DNA from: Setophaga petechia
Lineage: Eukaryota > Chordata > Aves > Passeriformes > Parulidae
Assembly (NCBI GenBank): GCA_024362935.1
Contig: JANCRA010000114.1
Location: 744,001-808,000 of the forward strand
Length of the DNA: 64,000 nt
Reading direction: 5' to 3'
Shown here: one piece after another, positions 45,294 to 54,540 of the stretch
How the letters are laid out: every line of letters begins with the position of its first letter
Numbering within the stretch: the first letter of the stretch is position 1
Position numbers and translations under genes: made by a program
The notes under the pieces: model-generated
What the model was told of the DNA's origin: nothing
Databases searched by the model: none
What the model saw: only the letters and a program-made list of their open reading frames with translations

Positions 45294-46928
45294 ATGGGAG
45301 GGTGTAATAGTAAAAAAACAGGCAAGAGACTAAGGAATATACCTCTCGGTAGCCCCTTAGGGGAACTGTTAGAAAAATGGGATTTGATAGAGGACACAAA
45401 GGGATTAGATAAGATAAAGATCATCCACTACTGTGTAGAAGTCTGGCCAGAATTAGAAATGCAAGGAGGATGGCCTTGGTGTGGGACAAGAGACAAGTGG
45501 ATATGTCAGCAACTGAGTAATTATCTGACAGCTCGAGGAGATACTGATCCTGAGCAATTACTGTATGTAGATTGCTGGTTAAAGAGTGCTATTGAAGACA
45601 AAGAAATACGAATTTGTAAAGTGCAGAAGAAAAAAGATGGGAATGAAGGAAGGGAGGCTGGAATTGGTAAAAGATGGGACCCCCTAGATTATTTGCCACC
45701 TGCTGCATTCTCCACCCCTTCTCTAACTCCGCCTAATAACTCTTTTCCCCCTGCTATCGCTGTCCCTTTACCTCCTCCTAGTTGGGATACAAATGCCTCC
45801 TTGTCCGGTACACCTGCTGATCTGCAGAAAGTTCAGGGTAACCCGGATATCCCTCAAACTAGTTTGGCATCTGAAGATGGGCCTTACTGTGGTACTAGAT
45901 CCAAGACCTCTAAGGCAGAGAGACTTTTTCCCCTCAGAGAAGTTCCTATGGGAGGAGCAGTGGGAGGTGTTGGCTTTGTGAATGTTCCTCTAACAGCTTC
46001 TGAAGTGAGGGGATTTAAGAAAGAGTTGGGGCATTTAGTTGAGGACCCAGTGGGCATAGCCAACCAAGTGGATCAATTCTTAGGTCCAAATATCTACACT
46101 CGGGGGGAGATGAATTCTATTTTAAATATATTATTCTCCTCAGAAGAGGTACAGATGATTAGGGCGGCTGGCATAAGACTTTGGGAGAGAGATAACCGTC
46201 CAGGACCCCAGGTGCAATCCGGTGAACAAAAATTGCCCCTAACAGATCCCAACTGGAACCCTAATCAGGAGGAGGGGAGGAAGGCCATGATGGAATATAG
46301 ATCTTTAATGATTCGGGGGATCAAAGAGTCAGTTCCCAAAGGAACTAATACCAAATTGGCATTTGAGGGTACACAAGAAAAGGATGAAACTCCTGCTGCT
46401 TGGCTTAATCGCCTAAAGCGGAACTTCCAGTTATACTCTAGAATAGACCCAGACACCACAGAAGGTCAAATGCTACTGAAAGTCCAATTTGTTACCAAAT
46501 CTTGGCCAGATATACGGAGGAAACTGGAAAAGATTGAAGAATGGCAAAACAAGGACATTAATGAGTTATTAAGGGAGGCATTGAAGGTGTATTTAAGGAG
46601 GGACGAAGAAAAGGCAAAGGCCAAAGCTAGAATCATGGTCGCTGTGGCTAGAGAAAGCGCGGGAGCAAGCAATTCTATACCACGATCCAAGGTAGTAAAA
46701 CAAAGTGTGGGGTGGGTGGGTCCACCGCCAGGAGAAGGCAAAGATAAACCTCTTAGGCAGTCAGGTACAAGAAAAATGGAGAGACCTCAAACCTCTGAGA
46801 GTGAAAAGCGCTGCTATTATTGTGAAGAAGCAGGACACATCAGGAGGTTTTGTAAAAAGCTCAGTCTCGATGTGGCAGTAGCCAGGGAACAAGATAACTT
46901 AGAAAGAGTTCTTAGAGGTGATGATTAG
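45294..46928 (+). CDS. gag: ERV-D Gag polyprotein, full-length open
   Basis: 544 codons from ATG to TAG without interruption. Gag builds the retroviral core. The start MGGCNSKK carries Gly2 for myristoylation and basic residues for membrane binding. I chose it over an in-frame TTG 15 bases upstream. Matrix covers roughly residues 1-105, and a Pro-rich linker (with PLPPPS near residue 160) roughly 125-170. Capsid runs from about 205 to 465 and includes TPAAWLNRLKRNFQLYSRI and SWPDIRRKLEKIEEWQ. Nucleocapsid has one perfect CX2CX4HX4C knuckle (CYYCEEAGHIRRFC, residues 507-520). Size and order match gammaretroviral Gag. The stop UAG is followed by GGG and stays in frame with protease, as in read-through gammaretroviruses. 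Confidence 0.93.
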   Translation: MGGCNSKKTGKRLRNIPLGSPLGELLEKWDLIEDTKGLDKIKIIHYCVEVWPELEMQGGWPWCGTRDKWICQQLSNYLTARGDTDPEQLLYVDCWLKSAIEDKEIRICKVQKKKDGNEGREAGIGKRWDPLDYLPPAAFSTPSLTPPNNSFPPAIAVPLPPPSWDTNASLSGTPADLQKVQGNPDIPQTSLASEDGPYCGTRSKTSKAERLFPLREVPMGGAVGGVGFVNVPLTASEVRGFKKELGHLVEDPVGIANQVDQFLGPNIYTRGEMNSILNILFSSEEVQMIRAAGIRLWERDNRPGPQVQSGEQKLPLTDPNWNPNQEEGRKAMMEYRSLMIRGIKESVPKGTNTKLAFEGTQEKDETPAAWLNRLKRNFQLYSRIDPDTTEGQMLLKVQFVTKSWPDIRRKLEKIEEWQNKDINELLREALKVYLRRDEEKAKAKARIMVAVARESAGASNSIPRSKVVKQSVGWVGPPPGEGKDKPLRQSGTRKMERPQTSESEKRCYYCEEAGHIRRFCKKLSLDVAVAREQDNLERVLRGDD

Positions 46929-46960
46929 GGGTGTCAGGGGCTTTACCCCTTAGGAGACCC
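46924..46960 (+). promoter_or_regulatory. Candidate stop-codon read-through signal (gag UAG)
   Basis: GATTAGGGGTGTCAGGGG places UAG before a purine-starting codon. Downstream GGGG-CTTTA-CCCC (about 46937-46950) can form a stem. Gammaretroviruses read through gag UAG with a downstream pseudoknot. The pseudoknot itself was not modelled here. Confidence 0.6.
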
Positions 46961-47312
46961 AATGCAACATCTAGAAGAGCCCTTGGTAAACTTTGAAGTG
47001 GGACCCCTAAATGAAGAATTTGAATTTTTAGTTGATACAGGAGCAGATAAGTCCTGTCTCAACAAAATACCGAAAGGTATGGAAATTGGGAAAAAATTCT
47101 GTGAAGTTTTAGGTGCTGAAGGAAAACCATTTAGAGCATCAGTGATTGAAGATGTAAAAATAATTGGAAACGCAAGAGAGTGGGAAGCTAATTTCATTTA
47201 TCTGCCTAAACTAGAAAAAAGTTTGTTAGGAAGGGATCTGCAAGTTCATTTGGGGGTCGGGATTGTTCCAAGAGAGGGGAGGATGGTAGTATCCCCAGAT
47301 ATGGAATGGTGA
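46929..47312 (+). CDS. pro: ERV-D protease, in frame after gag UAG
   Basis: The frame continues directly after the gag UAG for 127 codons; an internal Met is at 46962. The aspartic protease signature FLVDTGADKSCL is near 47027-47060, and the second conserved element KSLLGRDLQ is near 47217. Length suits a retroviral protease monomer, which would work as a dimer to cut Gag. It ends with TGA at 47310-47312, just where the deletion removed RT. Expression would need suppression of the UAG. Confidence 0.9.
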   Translation, partial: GCQGLYPLGDPMQHLEEPLVNFEVGPLNEEFEFLVDTGADKSCLNKIPKGMEIGKKFCEVLGAEGKPFRASVIEDVKIIGNAREWEANFIYLPKLEKSLLGRDLQVHLGVGIVPREGRMVVSPDMEW

Positions 47313-48091
47313 ACACTATAGACTCAGACCGAGGCCCGCATTTTGTGTCCCGAACATTGCAAAATATAATTGAAGCATTAGGAATAAAATGGAAATTACA
47401 TACTCCGTGGCACCCCCAGAGTTCTGGGAGAGTAGAGCGGATGAACAAAACTCTCAAAAATGTATTAACTAAATTGATAGAAGAAACAAAAATGAATTGG
47501 CTAAAATGCTTACCTCTAGCGCTTTTGCGCATCAGAACAAGACCTCGGTCTGACATAAGAATTTCACCTTATGAAATGATGTTTGGGCTGCCATTTCTGT
47601 TAACACCATATAGCACGGGAGACTATCTAGAAGGGGAAGAAGCTACAAGAAAGTATTTGGAGGTAATTGGAAGAACTCTGGAAGGACTTAGAAAAAAGGG
47701 ATACCTCCCCCAAACTTCCCCTCTGGACACAAAGGTTCATAACATTAGCCCAGGAGATTGGGTTTTGATAAAATCATGGAATGCAGGATCATTAATGCCT
47801 AAATTTGAAGGCCCCTTTCAGGTACTCCTCATCACTAATTCGGCTGTGCGGACCAGGGAAAAAGGTTGGACTCACATTACGAGAATAAAAGGGCCAGTTT
47901 CACCCCCAGGTACGGGACCAGATACGACATCAGCTTCTCCCTCTGGCATTGGGCCAGACACCACACCACTCTCACCTCCGGGCACTGGACAAGAGTCAAC
48001 CACATCACAAGTGAATTCACCTCAGTATACTGTAATAAAAGGACCAAAAGATTTAAAGTTGACTCTCAGGAGGAAGAGTCAAAAAGACTGA
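47306..48091 (+). CDS. ERV-D integrase C-terminal half, open
   Basis: 261 codons opening with an ATG that overlaps the protease stop (ATGGTGA). It starts inside the integrase core at TIDSDRGPHF (second catalytic Asp) and contains HPQSSGRVERMN with the catalytic Glu. The C-terminal DNA-binding region follows (VHNISPGDWVLIKSW, FEGPFQVLL). The HHCC zinc domain and first catalytic Asp are absent, so it cannot be an active integrase. The last ~45 residues carry a diverged repeat of the type PPGTGPDTT three times. The start codon at the deletion junction is probably fortuitous, but it leaves an open translatable frame. Confidence 0.87.
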   Translation: MVNTIDSDRGPHFVSRTLQNIIEALGIKWKLHTPWHPQSSGRVERMNKTLKNVLTKLIEETKMNWLKCLPLALLRIRTRPRSDIRISPYEMMFGLPFLLTPYSTGDYLEGEEATRKYLEVIGRTLEGLRKKGYLPQTSPLDTKVHNISPGDWVLIKSWNAGSLMPKFEGPFQVLLITNSAVRTREKGWTHITRIKGPVSPPGTGPDTTSASPSGIGPDTTPLSPPGTGQESTTSQVNSPQYTVIKGPKDLKLTLRRKSQKD

Positions 48092-48386
48092 ACGGTATGG
48101 GAAAATAATTGGTATTGGAGTTATAACATAGCTTAAGATGTTAAAAATGTTTCAAGACAGTTCTGTATGTAAAATAAGTTTGTGGAAAGTTTAAAATGAT
48201 AAATAAGCAATTCTAGTTTCCCCAATTTAAAAACTCCTAGTTAATCCTCTGCAGAGCACTCCCCTAGGAGAAATCAAAATTAGCAGGGAACAGACCAAGA
48301 GGGACTTAGCCAGAGAAGCAGGTAAAAGGGACTCTAAAGAGCTTGGAAGCTTCTTCTCAGGAGGATTCCCCAAGAGGCAAGGCCGG
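48092..48386 (+). other. ERV-D pol-env spacer
   Basis: About 300 bp without an open gene between integrase and env. It should hold the env splice acceptor; a CTCTGCAG near 48246 is a possible site. Confidence 0.5.
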
Positions 48387-49607
48387 GTGGGCAGGCTGTG
48401 CAAGATGACCCATACCGGACTCTTGGGAAGGGTAGTAATGATGGCTCTGATTGCTGGTGGTGCTCTGGGGAGCCCAGGAGAGCCGTGCAGTGAGTGCTAC
48501 CAACCCCTTCATGAAGAGAAAGAAGTGAGCTGCTTGCATAGAGTCCACATCAGTCCTAACCCTAATTGTGCTGACCTCTCTCAATTGGTCTTTTATAAGA
48601 AAAATAGAATAAATTGGATAACACAGAATACTGCCACTTTTAGGCAGTCACTCCTGGGAGAGGGCCCTGTAAGAGAAGCTTGGTTGTGCTTTGAATATGA
48701 TGCTGCTGAAGCAAGCTCAGTAGATCTGGTAAGAAAAATAGTTTGTAACAGGTATTTAGCAGTAAAAAATTTGGGTACTCGGTGGATTCCAGGAAGTCTA
48801 AATAAATTAGAATCTGTTGAGAAAAGAGACAAGTGTACCCACCATGAAGCACATGAAGCTTATAAGTGTACTGAAAGAAAGGTGAACCCCGTTAAGAAAA
48901 TGAAAGAACTGTGTGAATATAGAAAATGCCCAACAGAAATTGATGACACATTTCAGGACAACTCTAAATACCTGGTTTTGACCTCTGACCTTACAGCATA
49001 CACTGAATTGTCAATGGACTGGTCTAGCAGCTGTGCCGCTAGAGTGGTAAAACCAGCTTTCTTCCTATTACCTAAAGAAACTGGATCAAGTTTAGGAGTT
49101 CCTATATACAACAATTTTAAAGAAACCAAACCGAAGGAACAAAGTTCAATAGAAATTGAAAAGATCCAGAATTGTAGGGGCCGGGTTCAAACCCCAGTAC
49201 CTATGTTAAACAGAATTATCAGGCTCCAAGCAGTATTGGAGATTAAGAATGCAATTATTAGAAACATTTCAAAAGAGGTAAGAACATGTGTAAACACTCA
49301 AAAACAAACTCCTACACCTGATTCCAGTTGGTGGGATAACCTAGGGATTTTCAAAAAAGAGGTATGGGAAAAAGTAGACCTTTTCATTGTGGGTATACTT
49401 GTAAAATTGCTCTGTTTACTATGTTTATTTTTGTGTTTTATTAAAATAGTAGTATTAGCTGTACAAACCAACCTGAAGAAGCCAAGAAAAGTAACAAAGT
49501 TAAATAACCATGATTACCAGAGTGCTCGGGAGATTCTTGATCAGTACAAATTGCAAGTTGATGCGAGCTTTAACTCGATCAAAGTAAAAGAGGGGGGTCT
49601 GTTATGA
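48387..49607 (+). CDS. env: ERV-D Env-like membrane protein, fusion domain missing
   Basis: A 406-codon uninterrupted frame. Residues ~1-29 form a signal peptide (hydrophobic core VVMMALIAGGALG). Residues ~30-265 are a Cys-rich surface-subunit-like domain (CSECYQPLHE, DWSSSCAARVV, FFLLPKE). LNRIIRLQAVLEI near residues 274-286 matches the start of the ERV-C transmembrane subunit. The heptad region and CX7CC motif that follow in ERV-C are gone, and the protein passes to DSSWWDNL and a membrane anchor (~331-361, FIVGILVKLLCLLCLFLCFI). No basic cleavage site is seen and only one N-glycosylation sequon (NIS). The TGA lies inside the 3' LTR. It would be a membrane-anchored surface-like protein without fusion machinery. 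Confidence 0.87.
   Translation: MGRLCKMTHTGLLGRVVMMALIAGGALGSPGEPCSECYQPLHEEKEVSCLHRVHISPNPNCADLSQLVFYKKNRINWITQNTATFRQSLLGEGPVREAWLCFEYDAAEASSVDLVRKIVCNRYLAVKNLGTRWIPGSLNKLESVEKRDKCTHHEAHEAYKCTERKVNPVKKMKELCEYRKCPTEIDDTFQDNSKYLVLTSDLTAYTELSMDWSSSCAARVVKPAFFLLPKETGSSLGVPIYNNFKETKPKEQSSIEIEKIQNCRGRVQTPVPMLNRIIRLQAVLEIKNAIIRNISKEVRTCVNTQKQTPTPDSSWWDNLGIFKKEVWEKVDLFIVGILVKLLCLLCLFLCFIKIVVLAVQTNLKKPRKVTKLNNHDYQSAREILDQYKLQVDASFNSIKVKEGGLL
49586..49599 (+). other. ERV-D polypurine tract
   Basis: AAAAGAGGGGGGTC directly precedes the 3' LTR and sits inside the last codons of env, as is common in gammaretroviruses. Confidence 0.9.
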
Positions 49608-50260
49608 ACGGAGTTTTGTTTAGTTTTATATCAGTGGAAAAAACTGAATTTTGTTAAATTTTATAAACCAGAGCTGCTGAAGCAGAGCTGCTAGGCAGGG
49701 TTACTTGTTATGTTAACTATAAGTCGTTAGAGTTGATAGTTCTCTTTGTATCACTTAACGACCCTGGCAGGGGCAGGTAGAAAGCCCTTCTTTTGTGTTA
49801 CTGGGGAGGAGAAAAGAATTACAATATGTAGATTTTGAGAAACCCAAGGTACCATGGGACTTATTGAACTTATAAAAACCCCAAAACCAACGAGCCAAAT
49901 ATAAAATTGAAGAATTAGAATGATTCGTGGATGTGGGGAGTGGAGTGCTGGACCTGCAGAGATGTTGGGGGACCTTGGTGCCCCTCGCCCTGACTGGAAA
50001 AGATGCCTAGGACCGGGACCTGGAGCTGGGAAGCAGGGAAAAAGTGGAGAAATACCGGGGTCCCGCCCAGACGTCCCTGTGAGGAGTGGACCCCCAGCTC
50101 TGCCCCCTAGTGGACAAAGCTGCACCTCCTCCTCCTCTGAGCCACGCTGGGAAGACGATGGAGACGGCCGCCTCGTCGAACTTCCTAATCCTGAGCTGAT
50201 CTCTTTAATAAAGGCATTAAAAGGAGAAATAAAACTCCTGCCCTGTTGAGTTTTATTTCA
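49600..50260 (+). repeat. ERV-D 3' LTR
   Basis: 661 bp from TGTTATGAAC to GTTTTATTTCA. It differs from the 5' LTR most around 49640-49690, where the sequence is locally rearranged. It matches closely over the promoter and R region, with an AATAAA signal near 50228. Confidence 0.92.
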
Positions 50261-51560
50261 CTGGGTTACACTGGGATCTCATTGAGAGCAACTGAAATCA
50301 TACTGGGATTGACTGGGAGTGGCTGGGTTCATGGATTTTGGGGGGTTTGGATTTTGGGGGATTTTATTGGCATTTTGAGGGGGAGTTTTTCTGGGGGTGT
50401 TTGGGGGTTTATTGAAATATTTTATAATGTTTTTTTGAATTTTGGGTTTTTACTGGGATTTTGTATGGATTTTTTTTTGATTCTCAGAAATTCTGGGGGT
50501 TTTATTGGGATTTCTAGGAGATTTTGGGGAGATTTTATTGGAATTGTGGTGGCATTTAGTGGGATGGATTGGGGATTTGGGGTGTTTTGGGATTTTTGGT
50601 GGGATTTGGGGGAGGTTGTGAAGATCTTTTGGGTGTTGCCAGGATTTTTTTGGATCTTGGTGGAGATTTTGTGGGACTTTGGATGGTTTTGGGGACATTT
50701 TTGGGGAATTTGCGGAGTTTAATCAGGATTTTTGGGGTTATTAGGATTTCAAAGGATTTTGTGGGCTTTTAGTTGGATTCTAGGGTGTTCTAATGGGATT
50801 TTGAGAGATTTAATTGGGATTTTGTGGGTTCTATTGGGACTTTCAGGGTCTTTAAAGAGAATTTGGTGCCTCTCAGCCCTTCCCAACACCCAGGGAATGC
50901 CCCAAAGTCCCCCAAAATTCCACTAAAACCCCACAAAATCCCCCAAAATTACAAGAAAATCCTCAGAAAATCTCTGAAAATCCGAGTGGAACTGCCCAAA
51001 GTTTTAAAAAACTCCAAAAAATTTCAATAAATCCCCCCCCAAAAAAACCCCCACAACCCCAACACCCAAAATCCAAAGCCCTCTAAATCAACAAAACCCC
51101 CCAGGACCATGTAACCATCCCAAAACCCAATAATTCTTCTAAAAACCACAATAATTTCCTCCAAACTCCCAAAAAAATTCCCCAAAGCCCAAAAAAGCTA
51201 CCCCGAAATCCCAAACAAAGCCCCCCAAACCTCCCCCCCAGACTCAGTGGGGCCGTCCTGGATCAGGGGGCACCGGCCGGTGGAACAGGAGCCACTTCAG
51301 GGGGCCCTTGGAGCTTTTTGGGGAGGGGGCACCATGGGAGACCCCCCAAAAACCGGGGGGGGGGGGGGAACCCCTGCTGTGCCCCCTCCCCCTGAAACCC
51401 CCAGACCCCGGTTCAGGGTGGGCCTGGGACCCCCCGGGACCCCCAAATCTCCCCGGGACCCCTCCAGGAACCCCAAAGCCCCCAGAGCTCCCCCAGCGTT
51501 GGCCCAGAACCACCCTGGACCCCAAAAACCTCCCCAGGACTCTCAGACCCCCCCATTCCC
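50261..51560 (+). repeat. Left arm of large imperfect palindrome
   Basis: 50330-50870 is G/T-rich with many GGGG runs (GATTTTGGGGG units of 10-20 bp); 50880-51560 is the C/A-rich counterpart. Landmarks GTGCCTCTCAGCCCTTCC (50869-50886) and GATCAGGGGGCACCGGCCGG (51261-51280) reappear inverted in the right arm at about 53284-53303 and 52720-52740. Open frames are by-products of the simple composition. Confidence 0.85.
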
Positions 51561-52555
51561 CCAAAATTCACCCCAGACCCACCTGAGACCCCCAAATCCA
51601 TCAGACTGCTCCAAATCACCCTCAAACCACTCAATCCCCCCCAAACCCTATGAAATCCCCTCAGAATCCACCAAATTTCTCCAGACCCACCTCAAAACCC
51701 CCCAGATCCCCTTACAACCCCAAAGTTCCTCTTTCAACCGCTCAAAAACCCCTCAGAGCCTCTCAATTCCCCTCAGATCTTCCTAAACGCACCCGAGAAC
51801 GCCCCAGACCCGCTCAAGCTTCCCCCAAATCTCCCTAAAGCCGCCTCAGACCCCCTCATTCTCCCCAAAACCACCAAAGCCCCCGTCTTCCCGTCGATGT
51901 CCCCAAAATCCCCAATTTCCCCTCAGACCCGTCCCAAACCGCCCCAGTTTCCCCCAGCCCCACCTCAGCTCCGCTCTCCCCTCACAATCTCCCGGCCTCC
52001 GCCGCGCGTTCGGGTTCCCCCAGCCAATGGCGGCGCACCCCGCTCCCAATTAACCAATCACCGCGCCGCACATCCCTGAACTACCCAATCACGGCGCGGC
52101 TACCCTCAGCAACGCCCGCCTCCCCCACGCCGCCCCAGCCAATCAGAGGCGAGCCGGAAGCGGCGCCGCCATCCCCGCCGCCGCCGGGACCCCCTGGGCT
52201 CGGGACAGGAGCGGGAGGGGCCTGAGAGAGGATCGGGGGGGGGCGGGGGAGGGTCCGGGGGGGTCTGGGGGGGCTCTGGGGAGGGGTCCGGGGGTTTGGG
52301 GGGGTCTGGAGGGTCTGGGGAGGGGTCCTGGGGCATCGTGGGGGGACGTGGGGGGTGCGGATGGGCCCTAAGAGGGGTCTCGTGGAGGGGGTTGTGGGAG
52401 GGTCTGGGGGGGTTTTGGGGAGAGGTCCTGGGGGGATCTGGGGAGGGGCTGGGGGAGCCTGAGTTGGGTTTGGGGAGGGGTCTGGAAGGGTCCTGGGTGG
52501 GGTCTTGGGAAGGGTCTGGGGGGGGTCTCAGGGAGGTCCTGAAGGAGATTTGGGG
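51561..52555 (+). repeat. Palindrome spacer, C-rich then G-rich
   Basis: 51561-51980 is C-rich, 51985-52215 is the CpG-rich promoter-like core and 52215-52555 is G-rich (GGGGTCTGGGGA repeats). The composition flips strand around the core. No coding frame is credible, although one of 261 codons is open on the minus strand (52891-52106). Confidence 0.75.
51985..52215. promoter_or_regulatory. CpG-rich promoter-like core with five CCAAT boxes
   Basis: Many CpG dinucleotides. CCAAT occurs at 52024, 52046, 52054, 52085 and 52139, mostly in CAGCCAAT or ACCAATCA context. An ETS-type CCGGAAG follows at 52154-52160, with GCGGCGCCGCCAT directly after. This combination is typical of TATA-less housekeeping promoters. 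No linked first exon could be identified on either strand, so it may be a displaced or duplicated promoter. Confidence 0.55.
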
Positions 52556-53880
52556 GTCCCGAGGGGTCCCAGGCCCACCCTGAACCGGGGTCTGGGGGTT
52601 TCGGGGGGAGGGGGCACAGCAGGGGTTTCCCCCCCCCCCCGGTTTTTGGGGGGTCTCCCATGGTGCCCCCTCCCCAAAAAGCCCCGAGGGCCCCCTGAAG
52701 TGGCTCCTGTTCCACCGGCCGGTGCCCCCTGATCCAGGACGGCCCCACTGAGTCTGGGGGGGTTTGGGGGGATTTTGGGGGGCTTTGTTTGGGATTTGGG
52801 GAACTTTGGGACATTTTGGGGAGCTTTGGAGGGACGTGGGTTTTTTGGTTTTTTTTTGGTTTTGTGGGGATGTGTTTGGATTTTGGGGCATTTTGGAGGC
52901 GACTTTTTGGAGGGTTTCAGGGGATTTGGGGGGGCTGTTTTGGGTTTTGGGGAATTTTTGGGAGTTTAGGGGGAATTATTGATCTTTTTAGAGAATTATT
53001 GGGTTGTGGAAGGTTACACGATTTTGGGGGGTTTGATGGATTTCGAGAGTTTGGATTTTAGGGGATTTTATTGGGGTTTTGGTGGGGTTTAATTTTTTGG
53101 GTTTTTTTTTTTTTAATTTTTGGGATTTTTTTTTAACTTTGGTGAGTTCCGCTGGGATTTTGTGGGATTCTCTGGTATTTTGTAGCATTTTATTCTGATT
53201 TTTAGGGGCTTTGGGGTATATTTTGTGGAATTTTGGGGAGCGTCGTGTGCTCTGAGGGGGCTTTGAGGTTGTCCCGGGGTGTGGGGAAGGGCTGAGAGGC
53301 ACCAACATCTCCTTAAAACCCCTGAAAGTCCCAATAAAACCCATATTATCCCAATGAAATCTCAAAAAATTAGAACGCCACAAAATCCTAATAAAAGCCC
53401 ACAAAATCTCTTGAAAGCCCAACAACACCCCCCCCCATAATCCAAATTAAGCCCCACAAATCCTCCAAAAATGTCCCCAAAACTGCAAGAAGCCTCACAA
53501 ATCCCCTGGAATTTGGCCCCCCAGAAGACCCAAAGAAATCCTGGCAACACTCAAAAAACCACTAACCCCCCCCAAATCTCACAAAAATCCCAAAAATATC
53601 CCCAAAATTTCCTCAAGAAACCCTGACCTCCAAAGAATCTCACTAAATGCCTCCAGATTTACAATAAAACCACCCAAAATCCCCCAGAAATTCCAATAAG
53701 AGCCCCCAAAATTTAAGAGAATCCCAACAAATCCCCACAAAATTCCAGTAATCCCCTCCAAAATTAAAAAAAAAAACCCCAAAAAATTTCAATAAACCCC
53801 CAATCACACCCAGAAAAACACCCCCCAAAGTGCCAATAAAACCCCCCAAAACCCCCCAAAATTCCCCACCTCCCCCAAAC
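52556..53880 (-). repeat. Right arm of large imperfect palindrome
   Basis: Reverse-complement counterpart of 50261-51560, e.g. CCGGCCGGTGCCCCCTGATC (52720-52740) and GGAAGGGCTGAGAGGCACCA (53284-53303). The strand bias is the same, G-rich up to about 53300 and then C/A-rich to 53880. Arms are clearly diverged, so this is an old or fast-evolving duplication. Confidence 0.85.
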
Positions 53881-53924
53881 CTCCCCTCAAGCCAAATGAT
53901 TTACAAAGAATAAGAGTGGGGATT

Positions 53925-54538
53925 GTGAAAAATGTATGTATTTTATGATTGGCTTTTCGCAAATATTAAAATGAATATTATATGTGTGGTGTTAGGAAGT
54001 AATGCTGTATTAATTCTCTTAAGTACTGTGTTAAATATAGTTTTAAGTTATAAGAATTGTTAAAATAGAAACTGTGCTATGTAGGATGCTTTATTAAACA
54101 GAAAGGACTTGCAGCGAGATAGCAGCCACAGGACACCTAAATCTTTCCGAGAAAGGGAATTTATTGCCTTCTTATCAGAAGAAACGAACTTCTTCTCACC
54201 TTGAAGGCGCTGTTAGGATTAGAAGGAAGAAGCTGACACTGACCAGACAGAATCCTGTGTTTGAATGGAATTTATACATCATGGATGAAGTGTATGAATA
54301 TACAACAGGCTGTTGTTTTTAAGGGTTAATCCTTTGTTAATGGGTGTCCTTTTTCGGGCTCCTGCTGCCCAGAAAAAGGTACCCGGACGTCCATAACTCT
54401 TTGCTTTTATTGTCTCAAATTCTCCTGATTTAAATTGTCCAAATTATTATGACTCTAATTGTATTACTATTTTTATAACCATTTTATTACTATTAAACTT
54501 TTAACAATTTCAAAAGCAAGTGATTGGCGTTTTTCACA
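53925..54538 (+). mobile_element. Solo LTR
   Basis: A 614-bp unit from TGTGAAAAATGTATG to GGCGTTTTTCACA with TG...CA ends. It contains CTTTTTCGGGCTCCTGCTGCC, GGTACCCGGACGTCC and a T/A-rich tail with ATTAAA near 54492. I recall this as a common passerine LTR, but the name is not certain. Orientation is by that recollection. No target duplication is visible. Confidence 0.75.
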
Positions 54539-54540
54539 GC

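Larger units (their letters stand above)
43905..50260 (+). mobile_element. ERV-D, gammaretrovirus-like provirus, tRNA-Pro primed, pol-deleted
   Basis: A 6.36-kb provirus with LTRs of 650 and 661 bp, an exact tRNA-Pro primer site, open gag, in-frame UAG then protease, an open C-terminal half of integrase, open env and a polypurine tract. RT, RNase H and the N-terminal half of integrase are missing in one clean deletion. All remaining frames are uninterrupted although the LTRs differ by several percent. Possible target flanks are CAGGG and CTGGG (one mismatch). Confidence 0.92.

Noticed and set aside
52106..52891. 261-codon minus-strand frame rich in Pro
   Set aside because: It lies in G-run DNA of the palindrome, with a poly-Pro/Ser/Arg product of simple composition. 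It has no domain, and comparable frames exist on the other arm and strand.
53925..54538. Target-site duplication for this solo LTR
   Set aside because: The flanks GGGAT and GCGGC do not match, and the right flank coincides with the border of a duplicated segment.
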